From Bemisia tabaci (lineage: Eukaryota; Arthropoda; Insecta; Hemiptera; Aleyrodidae): DNA of 64,000 bases. Below the pieces are notes generated by a model. It was not told where the DNA came from and ran no database searches. It saw nothing but the letters and a program-made list of their open reading frames with translations. The position numbers were made by a program, and so were the translations under genes. Below, piece by piece: positions 10,416 to 21,157 of this stretch. The stretch is taken from the NCBI RefSeq assembly GCF_918797505.1, contig NC_092796.1, positions 28,530,098-28,594,097 on the forward strand. The letters run 5' to 3'. Position 1 is the first letter of the stretch. Each line of letters opens with the position of its first letter.

Positions 10416-10992
10416 GCTTGTATGTGCGCTGGATGGAAGGACGGATCAAGCTATCAGGGAAAGGAACACCTTAGCAAGGAAGGCTATAGCGATTTTAAAT
10501 GGAATCCTCTGGGATCAGCGGATTTCCAAAGATAACAAGAGGAGGATATACAACGCTGTAGTCAAAAGTATATTAACATACGGATGTGAAGTTTGGCAGC
10601 TGAAGAAACGGACACAGGATATGCTAAGAGCAACGGAGATGGATTTCTGGAGAAGGTCAGCAGGAATTTCTAGGAGAGATCGGGTCCGTAATGATAGAGT
10701 GCGTCAGATAATGGAAGTCGAAAATGACATCGTGTTCGACGTCATGACCAAACAACTTGTTTGGTATGGTCATGTCAATAGGATGACGGAAGAGAGGCTG
10801 CCAAAAAAGATGCTTGATTGGGTTCCTCCTGGGAGGAGACGTAGGGGACGCCCAGTGAGAGGTTGGCGACAGGGGGTGTTAAATGAGATAAGAGATTGTC
10901 AACTCCCTGATGACCTGTGGGAAGACCGAGCTTTGTGGCGATTAGGCGTCGCACAGCGCCAAAGAGCGCTATAAAAGCGACTCATATATATA
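10416..10992 (+). mobile_element. 5'-truncated LINE insertion with exact TSD
   Basis: TATTGTTTGTATGT is duplicated exactly at 10402-10415 and 10993-11006. Between the copies lies only the 3' end of a non-LTR retrotransposon with a short tail ending in a TA repeat rather than poly-A. Truncation at the 5' end with a direct target repeat is the hallmark of target-primed reverse transcription. Confidence 0.9.
10417..10974 (+). pseudogene. C-terminal fragment of LINE reverse-transcriptase polyprotein
   Basis: About 185 codons stay open to a TAA stop. Visible family hallmarks: ARKAIAILNGILWD and RRIYNAVVKSILTYGCEVWQL-type sequence (the segment after the reverse-transcriptase catalytic core), then WYGHVNRMTEERLPKK and GRRRRGRPVRGW, the basic C-terminal region typical of arthropod endonuclease/reverse-transcriptase LINE proteins. 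The catalytic FADD-type motif and the endonuclease are missing, so it cannot act. The ATG at 10408 lies in the target duplication, so it is not the LINE's own start. The intact frame suggests a fairly recent insertion. Clade (RTE-like is my guess) is not certain. No host gene is adjacent. Confidence 0.9.
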
Positions 10993-11021
10993 TATTGTTT
11001 GTATGTCACCACTCATCAATC

Positions 11022-11128
11022 TTTGCAATTGGTGAAAATGTAATCTTTATTCCCGTTTGTGACACTGTGGAGGCCTAAAATACGGCAACTAATTAGAAAT
11101 GGATTCACATTGTCTTAATTCTCAGTAG
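11022..11128. repeat. Family P dispersed repeat
   Basis: About 107 bp matching 32360-32475, including TCTTTGCAATTGGTGAAAAT, CACTGTGGAGG and AAATGGATTCACATTGTCTT. It starts 16 bp after the LINE duplication. Confidence 0.75.
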
Positions 11129-11616
11129 AAAGGGACTTTAGCGTATCTCAGGGATGAATCCCTGACTCACCAGCAACTTGTCACCTTGTGTCACCATGAC
11201 CAGACAAAAAGCTCCCTGTTCGCAGCGACATTTCGAATAGAGAGAAACCCCGACCAAAGTCAAAAGTCCCTGACTCTTTCCGCAGTGAACTTTTGAGAAC
11301 TCGGCATCCACACTGCAAAAAGATCGAGACATCGCGAACCGCGTCGAGACGATCCAATTCCGAGTGCAGAGCGTGCAACGCTTCGACTAGAAACACTAAC
11401 TTGAATAATCTAATTGCCCGTGTAATCGTTGGCAAACTTTCGATGCTCCGCGCGCCCAGTTTTTGGCAAACTTTCTTACTCGGCAGCCGTGACTCCCGCC
11501 TCCCCCCGCTGCGCTGACACTGTCGGGAATACGTGAGCAATGGGGACCTCTCGTTGGTTGACAAGGGCTCCTTGGTGGATGTTCGATGCACGCCCCGATT
11601 AACCCGACTTGGATGC
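11129..11616. other. Intergenic, overlapping chance frames
   Basis: Several frames of 60-136 residues overlap on both strands here. None has a recognisable domain, and the longest (11181-11591, minus) is opposed by others. I do not call a gene. Confidence 0.4.
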
Positions 11617-11781
11617 CGGTGGCGTGGCGTATTTTGCGAAAAATCGATTCATCTGCCATTTGAACCTATAGGGAAAAGGATCGATAAACAGGGCGTTCGC
11701 ATCCAACACCTTAAGAATCGATTGTTTACCATAGCTTCAAGCGGGGAAATATCGATAATCGATCATTCATTTCCGCCACTG
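11617..11781. mobile_element. Family A MITE, complete
   Basis: CGGTGGCGTGGCG start, the GGAAAAGGATCGATAAACAG and AGAATCGATTGTTTACCATA blocks, GGGGAAATATCGATAATCG, and a CCACTG end. The centre is less symmetric than in other copies. Confidence 0.8.
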
Positions 11782-12736
11782 TGGATGTCTGTCGTTTCCA
11801 AAAAGTGACCTAGCTTCTTACAAAGGTGAAAGCAGGAGTGTCGGTGCATCTTCTCTACGTGAATCGAACACCCTTTCACTCGACTCATACCTGCATTGTA
11901 GATATCACACGTCTCAAGAAGAAGAAAAAAATCTGAAAACGCTGGGTGTTGAATGGGTGCGTGTCGTAATTCATGTTTACCGCCAGGTCTAAAATTTACC
12001 TTTAGTTTTTGCCTAAACCCACCAGTTTTCCGTAAAAGTGAGATTTTCCTTTGAGCACCCAGTTTTTAATCGGGGAAAAATCTACTTTTTGGAAAATTTA
12101 TGCGCAAAGAGAAATTTTTTTAGGCCAATTCAGGACTTGGCTCTTAAAACTCCTGTAGAATAGACAAATCAACCCCTAGGTAAAACGCTCAAAACTTAAC
12201 AATCGGACTGCGATACACAAATTACACAAATTCCGAGGTTTAAAGAATAACGGTAAAGCATGGAAAACATCGTCCGAATATACGAACACAACAGGAAGAG
12301 ACTAAACTTGTCTCGTCTACCCATGTTTTAATCTCTTCCTATTGTTTAGAAAATATTTTACCCTGTTTCCATCTTCACCTAGTTGAAAGTAATTTTTTAC
12401 ATTTTTTTTTTTTTTACTTCTTATTTTCAGCTGAGTGCATTTATCCTTCGAGAAGGCAAGAGGACATATGAATCAACGAATTCACCGAAAGGTCTAAAAT
12501 GCGCAGGTTAAGTAAGGGGGCAAGTGGCGGAGGGGGGATGGTGGGGGGGGGGAGGCAGAAAGACAAAGCTTACACGATCATAATCGACTGATTGTGGGGT
12601 AAGGAAAGTTAAAGCGCGTATTCGCGTGCCTGATTCCCTGCACGTAGCGTGAGAGTGCATTCTTTACGATTGTGACAATTTGCTCTATCAATTCCTTGCA
12701 ACTGGTTCGCTCTAATTACGCTTGCGCCCCGACCCG
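11782..12736. other. Intergenic, simple-sequence tracts only
   Basis: Contains a T run near 12402-12415 and G-rich tracts near 12521-12552. No gene or repeat family supported. Confidence 0.4.
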
Positions 12737-13467
12737 CCGCACAGTGGACCGGGTCAATCGGAAAGGTCGGGCATGAAATTTTTGACTAAAACTGCAAATT
12801 TTAATGTTTACTTCGTCGAATTTTAAATGGAGATGTTGCATGTTTGAGGAATTTGCGATTTGACTGTTGATTCTTATGTAAAAGTTCGCAAGAAACACAA
12901 CGGTGCCACTGGTTTTCTGTGAAATCAACTCCCAAGCTCAAGCAAAGCTCTCAAGTTGAGGCCAAAATGGAGGGGATATCCCGCCCTACCCTGAGAGTCC
13001 ACCTCTACATCATGACAAACACTCCATGCAAAGATAGGGAGCAAATACATTGACAGGGCTGCCACTTTATTTGGAGACTCCAAAACTGAAAACACGGCAA
13101 CCCTGCTAATGTATTTGCTCCCTATCTTTGCATGGAGAGTTTGTTTTGATGTAGAGGTGGACTCTCAGGGTAGGGTGGGATATCCCCTCCATTTTGGCCT
13201 CAACTTGAGAGCTTTTTTTGAGCTTGGGAGTTGATTTCAGAGAAAACCAGTGGCGCCATCGTGTTTCTCGCGAACTTTACACACAAGAATAAATAGTCAA
13301 ATCGCAAATTTCTCACACATGCAACATCTCCATACCAAGGGGTGCATCAAGAAGAAAATTTCACGAGAAAACCAATGGAACCACTTTCAGAACCTCATAG
13401 TGTTGTATAAACTGAGTTATAGGCGTTTAAAGTTTCCAAATTTATTGACTCGATCCCGTGTGCGGCG
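12737..13467. mobile_element. Family C MITE split by a palindromic element
   Basis: Left half CCGCACAGTGGACCGGGTCAA and AGGTCGGGCATGAAATTTTT; right half AGTTTCCAAATTTATTGACTC and GATCCCGTGTGCGGCG. Other family C copies in the window are about 240 bp and continuous through the point where this one is interrupted. Confidence 0.8.
12827..13333. mobile_element. 507-bp palindromic element, copy 1
   Basis: The ends are ATGGAGATGTTGCATG and its complement. The arms run inward through TTTGCGATTTGACTGTTGAT, CTCAAGTTGAGGCCAAAATG and CAAAGATAGGGAGCAAATAC to a loop of about 65 bp that itself carries CAGGGCTGCCA and GGCAACCCTG. A second copy is at 44956-45461. Non-coding. It sits inside a family C element, so it is the younger of the two. 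Confidence 0.85.
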
Positions 13468-13632
13468 AACCTGGGTCCCGGTCGCGGGTCTTTTGCCTCT
13501 CTCTCGACCTTACGTCACGACCCGCCACGTGTCCGGCGGCCTGCACCGCTGCGATAACGAGGAGAGCAGTAAGTGCATTTCTGTTTGCGCCATGATTAGC
13601 ACATGCTTTTATGAGTCTCGAGGTTCATCCCA

Positions 13633-13924
13633 GCGGGCCGATTATTGAAATTTTGTGTTTGTCAGGCGGACAGAGATGACATAGGTTAAAAGGCGGAGCG
13701 TGATTGGTCGGCTATGTCTTATCGCTGCTTTGTCGTGCCTTTGTCAGGTGGAATGATCGACATACTGTCGGAAACTTAAAAGATACCGATAGCTTGTCGA
13801 GAGGTCAACCCGACATAGGCACGACAAAGCAGCGATAAGACATAGCCGACCAATCACGCTCCGCCTTTTAACCTATGTCATCTATGTCCGCCTGACAAAC
13901 ACAAAATTTCAATAATCGGCCCGC
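13633..13924. mobile_element. Family H MITE, palindromic
   Basis: The ends are GCGGGCCGATTATTGAAATT and its complement; the arms pair through CGGAGCGTGATTGGTCGGC and AAGCAGCGATAAGACATAGC. About 292 bp. The terminal 20 bp equal those of family F although the interiors differ, so the two probably share a transposase source. A related copy is at 29332-29704. Confidence 0.85.
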
Positions 13925-14031
13925 AGCATGGACTTACTGCTCTCTTCGCTATCACGGCAGACCGGTATCGTTGTGGTCCTTCCTCGTTGAGCTTGACGTC
14001 AACGTGACGTGGACGTGACGCCACCCCCGTA

Positions 14032-14289
14032 TACTGCCGTGCTAAAGAAAAACGCCGTATGAACCTCCAGGCGTTGCCAAATTTCGATTGATAAAACACG
14101 AATTTCCTGATGAAATTATGAATGTTTTTCTTCCAATTTTTCAGATAATATTGTTCACAATTTCACCCAAAGTTCCTGAAAATTTCAAGGAAAAATATTC
14201 ATAAATTTCCTTAAAAATGATCATTTTACTGAAGGAAATTTGGCAACCCTCGAATGTTCATACGGCGTTTTTTCCTTAGCACGGCAGTA
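14032..14289. mobile_element. Family D MITE, complete
   Basis: Inverted ends TACTGCCGTGCTAAAGAAAA and TTTCCTTAGCACGGCAGTA, then ACGCCGTATGAAC and GTTGCCAAATTTC blocks paired with GAAATTTGGCAACCC and GTTCATACGGCGT. 258 bp with an AT-rich interior. TATA at both junctions fits a TA target, but the palindromic flank makes the exact duplication ambiguous. Confidence 0.85.
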
Positions 14290-14815
14290 TACCACCGAGG
14301 ATCTTACGTCGCCGAAAGCCCCATATTCCTCCGCTACCTGACAACATTATTATGTTGACGATTTCTCCCAAGTGTACTGTCTTGGTTCAACTAACGAGGG
14401 GAACCAATAACGTTGAGGACACCATGAATATATACGTACGGAGGGACGAGCGAAGCGGAATTCCATGGGTGAAAAAAGAGGTATCTCGACGAAAATAACA
14501 GCAAAACAATTACCTGAAACAAAGGAGAGGGAAATAATTATTAGTTTACAATATGACCAAAAATATTATGTGATAGGAGGTGAGATATGTCGCAAAACTT
14601 TTGCGATTAACTTCTACACAAATTACACAATTTAATAAAACATGTTCGAAGACAAGCCCTCGCAGAGCCAGTGGCGAGTTTACAGTATGGCAACACTGTA
14701 TTCTCTTATTTACATCCATTAAAATGTCGATTTAGGTGAAGATTCGATTAAAAGAATCGATTACAGAATCGATGGAAGAACCGAACTCTCAAGAATCCGC
14801 ACTACGCCGGCCGAG
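14290..14815. other. Intergenic, nothing recognised
   Basis: No repeat family or coding signal seen. Confidence 0.4.
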
Positions 14816-14978
14816 CAGTGGTGTGGCGTGAATGATTGACTATCGATATTTCCCCATTTGAATCCGTGGTAAAGAATCGATTATTGAGGTGTCCGTTGCG
14901 AACACCCTGTTTATCGATCCTTTTCCATTGGTTCAATGACAAATCAATCGATAAATCACAAAGCACGCCACGCCACTG
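14816..14978. mobile_element. Family A MITE, complete
   Basis: Starts CAGTGGTGTGGCGTG and ends CACGCCACGCCACTG. Flanks CGGCCGAG and ACGCCGAG agree at 6 of 8 bases, consistent with an old 8-bp TSD. Confidence 0.85.
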
Positions 14979-15042
14979 ACGCCGAGCCGAAGGTGGCACG
15001 CAGTTTTCGGTTCAGGTAAGTTTACGAAGTTTACGTTTGCCA

Positions 15043-15206
15043 CAGTGGCGAAGTGTGACTGGTCGATTATTAATGTTTTCCCATTTGAAGCGATGGTAAA
15101 GGATCGATTATTAGGGTGTTCCCTGCGAGCACCCTGTTTAACGATCCTTTGCCACAGGTTTAAGTGGCAGATCAATCAATATATCGTGAGGCACGCCACG
15201 CCACCG
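15043..15206. mobile_element. Family A MITE, complete
   Basis: CAGTGGCGAAGTGTG start, the AAGGATCGATTATTAGGGTG block, AGATCAATCAATATATCG and a CACGCCACGCCACCG end. It lies 64 bp from the previous family A copy. Confidence 0.85.
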
Positions 15207-15362
15207 ACTTTGCTAAACTATTCATATTATTCACCAAAGGCCTAGGTTATCCGAACCGAGGTTAGATATGAAGACCGGACCAAAAACATCGGTGTTGCAT
15301 ATCATAGAGTACACGAGGGTCGTACTAGGAATGGAAGAAGTAGCGCCACTTTAAGCATTTTC

Positions 15363-15597
15363 CAGTCACCGAATTTCGCGACTCCTGATGAGCGATACCG
15401 GTTCACCATTTCGATACATAATTTATTGTTTTTGATACACGGGTACTCGGCTGGCGATAGGCCGATATAAACAAGGATACATCGTCATTTTAGATCGAAA
15501 ATGTATCGAAAAGGGGACCGAATCTCGGCGCACACTGGGTTCGGAACTCGTCGACCTGAACATGACCCCAACTCACTTGATTACATTCCGACTCTAT
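15363..15597. repeat. Family O repeat, copy 1
   Basis: Shares with 37107-37340 the TTCACCATTTCG block, the CGATAGGCC block, a TATAAACAAGGATA-like block and ACCGAATCT. It is palindromic: GTTCACCATTTCGATACAT pairs with ATGTATCGAAAAGGGGACC. Confidence 0.75.
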
Positions 15598-16098
15598 GCA
15601 CTGCATGTTGCATCCGCACCCAAGTTTAGCCTTCATGAAACATGACGTCAAAACAATTTGCTTCGTATGGACTAGTGTTCATTTTTGGGCCTCTGCATTA
15701 CCCAGAGGCTGTATGCTGTACATAGAGGCTAGGATATTGAGCTCGTTAAAAGCGCGGAATGGAGCGTTTTCGCGCCTCGGCGGTATCCAAAATGTAACGG
15801 CGCGGACACCGGACAGGGAACGAAAATGCACCGACAGTGAAATTTGTAGAAAGTTGAAGGATTTCACCGGTGCAGCGGGGCCGGGGGCCGGCGTGATGCG
15901 ATGCCGCGGTGCGCGGAGGTGGGGGGGGGGGGGGGACGAACGGGCCGGCCGGGCACAGATCGATTCGTTGACGAGTCTATCCTCGCTGCCGGTGAATGGT
16001 GAGGCATTGTTGCCAACTGAAAATCCATCTCACCAGGAGAAAACCCTATCCCAAGCTCACGTCGATAAGGAGGATTTCGTTTCCGGGATTTTCCACTC
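15598..16098. other. Mixed region with a GC-rich patch
   Basis: A frame of 191 residues (15596-16171, plus) crosses this stretch but contains a G run at about 15919-15934 and ends in a family F fragment. I see no domain. The patch at 15840-15970 is CpG-rich. Confidence 0.35.
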
Positions 16099-16228
16099 AT
16101 TGTTGAAATTGATGGACAAACGGATGGACAAAAAAGACATAGGGAATGTGCGGAGCGATTCTATTGGTTGAAATGGGTGGTTCCTATAGACTAAACGAAA
16201 AAATGATGGACTAACTATGGGGTCGCTC
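16099..16228. mobile_element. Family F MITE fragment
   Basis: TGTTGAAATTGATGGACAAA, the GATTCTATTGGTTGAAATGG block and TTCCTATAGACTAAACG match family F, but the middle and the second end are missing. Confidence 0.65.
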
Positions 16229-17428
16229 GTGGGGATGCCGCTGCGTTTCCGGAACTTGACTTTTCCGGAAAACTTTGATGACGAGGCTCGATGAAAGGAA
16301 CGAAACCCTCTAAAAAGTAGAGACGTTCCTCCTGTTTAACATCCTATCGGAAAAGATCGATCCTTTGAGGGTCAAGGTGCTCACAAGAATCGATATATTG
16401 TAGCATAGGTTTAAATTGAGGCATCCGATTGGTTGCAAATTGCTCGATCCGTCTCGCTGGTGAAAGCAATCAAGCTTAAACATTATGAGACGTTCTCATT
16501 TTGATCGCTTACTGGACGCCTTTGGGTCTTGAATTTTTTGGTGCCCGAGCGACGGATAAAAAATCCATGTGGGGGCCCCGGCCCAGGTCACTTTAGTTAC
16601 CACCGGTGGCCGATGGTTCCGGGTCCAACTCGAGGATTTACATAATGGATCGCTATGCTCGGATACGCGCTTATACTAGTATGCGTCCCTCCCACATACT
16701 CCTCCCAAGACACCCACCACCTGTGGAGGCAAAGCGACTTGTTACCTCACTCCTGCGTTGTCACGATCAGCCCGAGATGATCGGTTAATGAACTGCATTA
16801 ACGACGTGATCCGACTAAGATATCGGCGGATTAATCGCTGGTGTGAGCCAAATTCAATTTTCCACCAATGCTCGGCCCTCAGGTCACGAGCTCACTGTCT
16901 GGGTCTCCGAAAAACAAGCAACGCCTCATGCAGAACCCATAAATCATCCATTTGAAGTGAATCCAAGGGCTCAAAATTGACAACTTTAGGGGCACTAGAC
17001 GGTTCTTCTTGCAGCTGAGTAACCTATATCGACGATGAAACTACCAGTGCCAGACCACGTATCTCGGTCTGCGACACCGTAGACTTCCTGTCATACTTTA
17101 CTTTTTTTGGTAGAAAACTACTCGGCGTCAATCCTTTAAAACGTCTGTGATTTAACCTCTTCGTCTTCGTGTGACGAAAAATCTGTTACATTTTCAAGAG
17201 ATGATATTGGTTTGTTCTCCTTCACGAAAGTAATATGGGAGCGGAGATTTTTAAACAACGCAAACGAGATACGTGGTCTGGTAGTTTCACCGTCGATAAT
17301 GCCCTTAAGTTATCGACCGAGGAAAATTTTGTACAGTTCGTAACATGAACAGTTCGAAGGTAGGGACACATTATTCCCTCGAACCAGTAGAGGATTTTTT
17401 CGTCCGCTTAGCTGAAAAGGATCCGACC
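16229..17428. other. Intergenic, nothing recognised
   Basis: 1.2 kb without a supported gene or repeat. Frames of 60-65 residues only. Confidence 0.4.
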
Positions 17429-17829
17429 AGCGGCCTGATTATTTTAAGTGATAGACAAAGAAAAAAAGGAGGGGATGGAGTGATCCTACTGGTGGAAGCA
17501 TGTAGTTGCAATGGACAAAGGAGGTAGGTAATAAACTGGACTGCATTTTGCAATTAGGGAAACCCAGCTCATTCGTAAAAACAATTATATTCATAGGGAA
17601 ACTAATAGTACGTACGTTGTTTCTAAACCGAGCCAGAAATTGTAGTTCCTACTGGCAAAATGTATTCTAACCAACTAACGGCAACCCTCAACAGATCCTA
17701 TAGTTAGTTCATCTTTACCCTTTAGTCTATTACAAACACCCGTTTGAACCGAGAGGATGGTTCCATTTCGCTGGTCACTTCGTGTTCTTTATCTATGGCT
17801 ATGTCTATCAATTTCCATAATCAGCGGGC
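17429..17829. mobile_element. Family F MITE with nested family G insertion
   Basis: The ends AGCGGCCTGATTATT and AATCAGCGGGC, with GTTGCAATGGACAAAGGAGG before the interruption and ACTAACGGCAACCC after it. Without 17535-17671 the sequence aligns continuously with the uninterrupted family F copies. Confidence 0.8.
17535..17671. mobile_element. Family G MITE, copy 1
   Basis: Nested in a family F element. Shares with 26817-26960 a TGGACTG start, an AGGAAAC block, the ATATGTTGTTTCTAAA-like block and GCAAAATTAGTCTAA-like end. About 137 bp. Confidence 0.7.
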
Positions 17830-18043
17830 TGTAAAAAAGGCGGAAGGGGGCCGACTGAGCGAGTAAGGCGCGGAGCGGGAACTTGGACGAGGACGTGATA
17901 TATACGCGAAGACGTGAACGCGGGCGAAATCAGATAAATCGCGCCCGAATTCCCGAAATCGGGATTCGGCTCATCATCGAAACCGACCGGTCCCGGTCGG
18001 GCGCGATCCGGTTCCAGCGCCCGGCCTGCACGCTTCCACCGTT

Positions 18044-18299
18044 CTGCCGCACTCAGAAAAAACGCCATATAAACATTCGAATGTTGCAAAATGTATTCTT
18101 AAAGATACTTGTTCTTGAGGGAAGTTATGAAGATTTTTCATTGAAATTTTCGAACTTTTTAGATTAAAATACGAACAAAATTCGCTGAAAATATGGAAGA
18201 AAAATACTTACAAACTTTCTCGGAAATTTGAGATGTGTTGAAGGAAGGTTGCCAACGTCTAGAAGCTCATACGACGTTTCTTTCTCGTTAGAACGGCAG
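18044..18299. mobile_element. Family D MITE, diverged
   Basis: CTGCCGCACTCAGAAAAAAC start and GTTAGAACGGCAG end, with AACGCCATATAAACATTCG and AAGCTCATACGACGTTTC blocks. An older copy than 14032-14289. Confidence 0.8.
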
Positions 18300-18371
18300 C
18301 GTTGGGTCGTTGGGTGCCACATTCCGGCCACGCACCTTCGATTCTTCACTGTTCTCTATTAATATAAGTAT

Positions 18372-18548
18372 CAGGTGGCGTGGCGCGCTTTGCGATATAT
18401 CGACTGATTTTCCATTTAAACCTATGGAGAAAAATCGATGAACAGGGAAATCGCAAAGAATACCTTCAGAATCGATTCTTCACCGTGGCTTCAAAATGGA
18501 GAAGTATCGAAGCATGGGGAAAAATCGATCATTCATGCCTCACCACTG
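18372..18548. mobile_element. Family A MITE, elongated copy
   Basis: CAGGTGGCGTGGCGCGC start, CAGAATCGATTCTTCACCG block, end CATGCCTCACCACTG. About 177 bp; there is extra sequence near the GAAGCATGGGGAAAAATCG block. Confidence 0.8.
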
Positions 18549-18614
18549 AAAATCTACGTCACGCCAAGTATCGCACCGTCAACGCCCGGCGCCGTCCGAA
18601 TTTTCGACCACCAT

Positions 18615-18770
18615 CAGTGGTGAATGGTCGACTATCGATAAATTCCCATTTAAAGTCATGTTAAAGAATTGATTATGAAGGTGTTGTTGCGAACACCCTG
18701 TTTGTCGATCCTTTTCCATACGTTTAAGCGGAGTCTCCACCAATAAATCTCAAAGCACGCCACGCCATTG
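18615..18770. mobile_element. Family A MITE, complete
   Basis: CAGTGGTGAATGGTCGAC start, the GAACACCCTGTTTGTCGATC block and a CACGCCACGCCATTG end, 66 bp from the previous copy. Confidence 0.8.
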
Positions 18771-18937
18771 ACCGCTTGATTCATTTTGGATGGATGAACC
18801 GGTTTCAAACGTGCCACGACAAGTTCGTCATATTCCATGCCCGCACGATGCCGCTGAGATTATGCAATTTCCCAAGTATTTAAATACATCTTTTGCGGGT
18901 GGGCTTAAGTCCATTGAAACGTTCTTCCCTGGCACGA

Positions 18938-19241
18938 CAGTGTTGGTGTCTACTAAAACAGACTGACCAAAATTCAGTGCTTTTACAGTACTTTTTCAGT
19001 ACAATTCCAAGAAATTCCGTACCTTCTGAACAGAGAAATTCTGAACTTTTTCAGTACCTCAAATTGACGAAATTCGAAAAATTTCGAAAATTTGAATTTC
19101 TTTCTCAAATTATGATAAAAATGACAAGAAATGAAAAAACTTCCGGACCTTCTTGCGGAATTTCCGCACTTTTTCAGTACTTCCGGATCGCTCTTAAAAA
19201 ATCAAGACTATTTCCGGAAATCCGGACTTGTAGACACCCTG
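18938..19241. mobile_element. MITE with GTGTCTAC / GTAGACACCCTG ends
   Basis: CAGTGTTGGTGTCTAC at the left and GTAGACACCCTG at the right form imperfect inverted ends. The interior repeats TTTTTCAGTAC several times and has a short AT-rich fold (CGAAAAATTTCG). A 143-residue frame across it is a by-product. No clear TSD. Confidence 0.6.
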
Positions 19242-20383
19242 CTTTTTCTCCCCAAGATATTCAACTTTCGACAGAGTCTTTGGGGATGGAAGGCCATTCT
19301 TGCCAATGCCGAGGTGGAAATTGAGTAGGGATACGAAAGATAATATATTTGGGGAGATATTGAAAGAACAAGTTGTGATGATGGAAAAGGCGCCCTGCCA
19401 GAAAGTAGGAGAGCGAAGAGAAACTTTCCCGGAACGTGCCCTTATCAAAAACAGGAGACGCGACGGATCCTCAGAGCCCACTTCTTTCGATGGAAGTTGC
19501 GAGGCAGGACGAAACGGAAACAGTCCAGAAATACTCTCCATGTCGGCCATCGAAAAGGAGAAAAAACCGGGGAAAATCAAGAATGAGTAGGTTCCATCGG
19601 ACTTTTTCCGCCCTTCTCGCCCATACGGCCATCGTGATTTCGAGAGTTGCCAGCTCGTCCTGAAAAATCAGTACTTTCCTCACTTCTAGCCCGTATAAAA
19701 TATCCCAATTACATTGCACAATCTAGCAACCTTCATTCGAAACTTTGTATTCGCGTATTATAATCCTCATGCTGCTCGTGTCCTACGTTGCCGCATTGGG
19801 TTTTGGCAGTTTGATTGCATGGGAAATGATCGATACACAGCGAGTTGAGCTCCAAGATCGATTCTTTATTATGACTATAATGGAGAACACTTGTTATATG
19901 TCAGTGTTGCAGTGTCGAGGACAGTTTAAACCGATAACCATACAATTACAAAGCGATTACAATAAAAACAAAGCCATAGCCTCAAACATATAGACATCTC
20001 AAGTTAATTGAAGGGGGGAGGGGTCTTTTTCCGAGATTTTGCCCTGAAAGATCCAAGATCCAAGACCCTCAAACCCCCTTCTAAACTTGAATCATTGATA
20101 TTTTAGAGGCCATGTAGAAATTCAGCGCTAAAAAGTATGGGGGCAGTGGCAAGAATGAATTCAGCGAATTATTCGCCCTGTCCTAGTCGAGGGAATCTAA
20201 CTCCGATCCAATATTGCGAAACTGAATTGCTGCGGAACAGTTCAATTTTTTTACAGGAACGTGATTGCAAAACTGCTCGCGCATGATTAGAAGCGAAATC
20301 AGAGAAAAATTATTGAAACGCCAAATAATTTCCAAGCGAAAATGCACTGAGCGCATGGAAAGCTCGCTAAGTTGTGTCTCAAA
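19242..20383. other. Intergenic, short frames only
   Basis: Frames of 60-128 residues overlap on both strands without a recognisable domain. Confidence 0.4.
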
Positions 20384-20537
20384 GGCGGATCCAGCAATTT
20401 GGCAACACCGGACTCCCTCCATTTAAACCTGTGTTAAATAATCGATTCTTGTCGGAGCACCTGCTCCCTCCAAGAATCGATACATTTCCATGGGTTTAAA
20501 TGGAGAAAAACAATGTTGCCAATTTGCTGTATCCGCC
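20384..20537. mobile_element. Family B MITE, copy 1
   Basis: GGCGGATCCAGCAATTTGGC at the left pairs with the ATTTGCTGTATCCGCC end; the inner arms CCATTTAAACCTGTG and CATGGGTTTAAATGG pair. 154 bp. Copy 2 at 33384-33538. Confidence 0.85.
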
Positions 20538-20725
20538 AATGCAACAGTTGTGTAGTTACTTAGGTTCTGGCGTCCGAAGAACGACGTATTGCGGCGGGGA
20601 AATTACGAGATGATCGCTTTTTAGAGGCACTCTAAAGTTTTCCGGCGTACACAGAACCGCATGAATAATACGCAAAAATTAAGCGATAAAAACCGCCTCG
20701 CACGTCAGATTTTGTAAAAAAACCT

Positions 20726-20766
20726 GTTTCGGGCAAAGGCCCATCATCAGCGCGACTCTTCGTCGC
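20726..20766 (-). other. Hammerhead-like CTGATGA...GAAA fold
   Basis: On the minus strand a hairpin (GCGACGAAGAGTCGC) is followed by CTGATGA, a GGGC-CTTT-GCCC stem-loop and GAAAC. This resembles the conserved core of hammerhead ribozymes, but there is one extra T before the second stem and no UH cleavage site before the first stem, so I do not call a ribozyme. It may be a conserved end of a retroelement. Confidence 0.35.
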
Positions 20767-21157
20767 GTTGCCCGCAAAACATCTGGGATTTTTTTTTTTT
20801 TCAAAATTTGACGTGCGAATGACATTTTCATCGTTTTTATTTTTACTTGTGTACTTGATCCTTGTGGGGTTGTCGCTCCCTGTCCTGTTTACCAGGAATC
20901 AGACTCGAAAACTTCTTTTTGCCTCTGTGAAATTTTTCCACGGGCGACGAGCGTTGAGCGCGAGTCGTTCCAATCGCGACGAGGTAAGTAAAAATCGCGA
21001 GTTACATAACGCAATATTTTATGGTCCGTTTTGCCACCGACTCAAAGTTTTATTGCTCCCGACGAACCGTTTTACTTTTCAGCTCCGAACAAACCGAACA
21101 TGATACCGAGGATGTGTGTTGTAGCAATCGTGTCGGGGAAAATCGCTGACACAGCTA

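Noticed and set aside
15596..16171. 191-residue plus-strand frame
   Set aside because: Runs through a G tract and into a family F fragment; low complexity, no domain.
20726..20766. Functional hammerhead ribozyme
   Set aside because: An extra base lies next to the core and no UH cleavage site precedes the first stem.
20940..20990. Strong-looking splice donor (GAGGTAAGT near 20981)
   Set aside because: No convincing upstream exon frame or paired acceptor could be identified.
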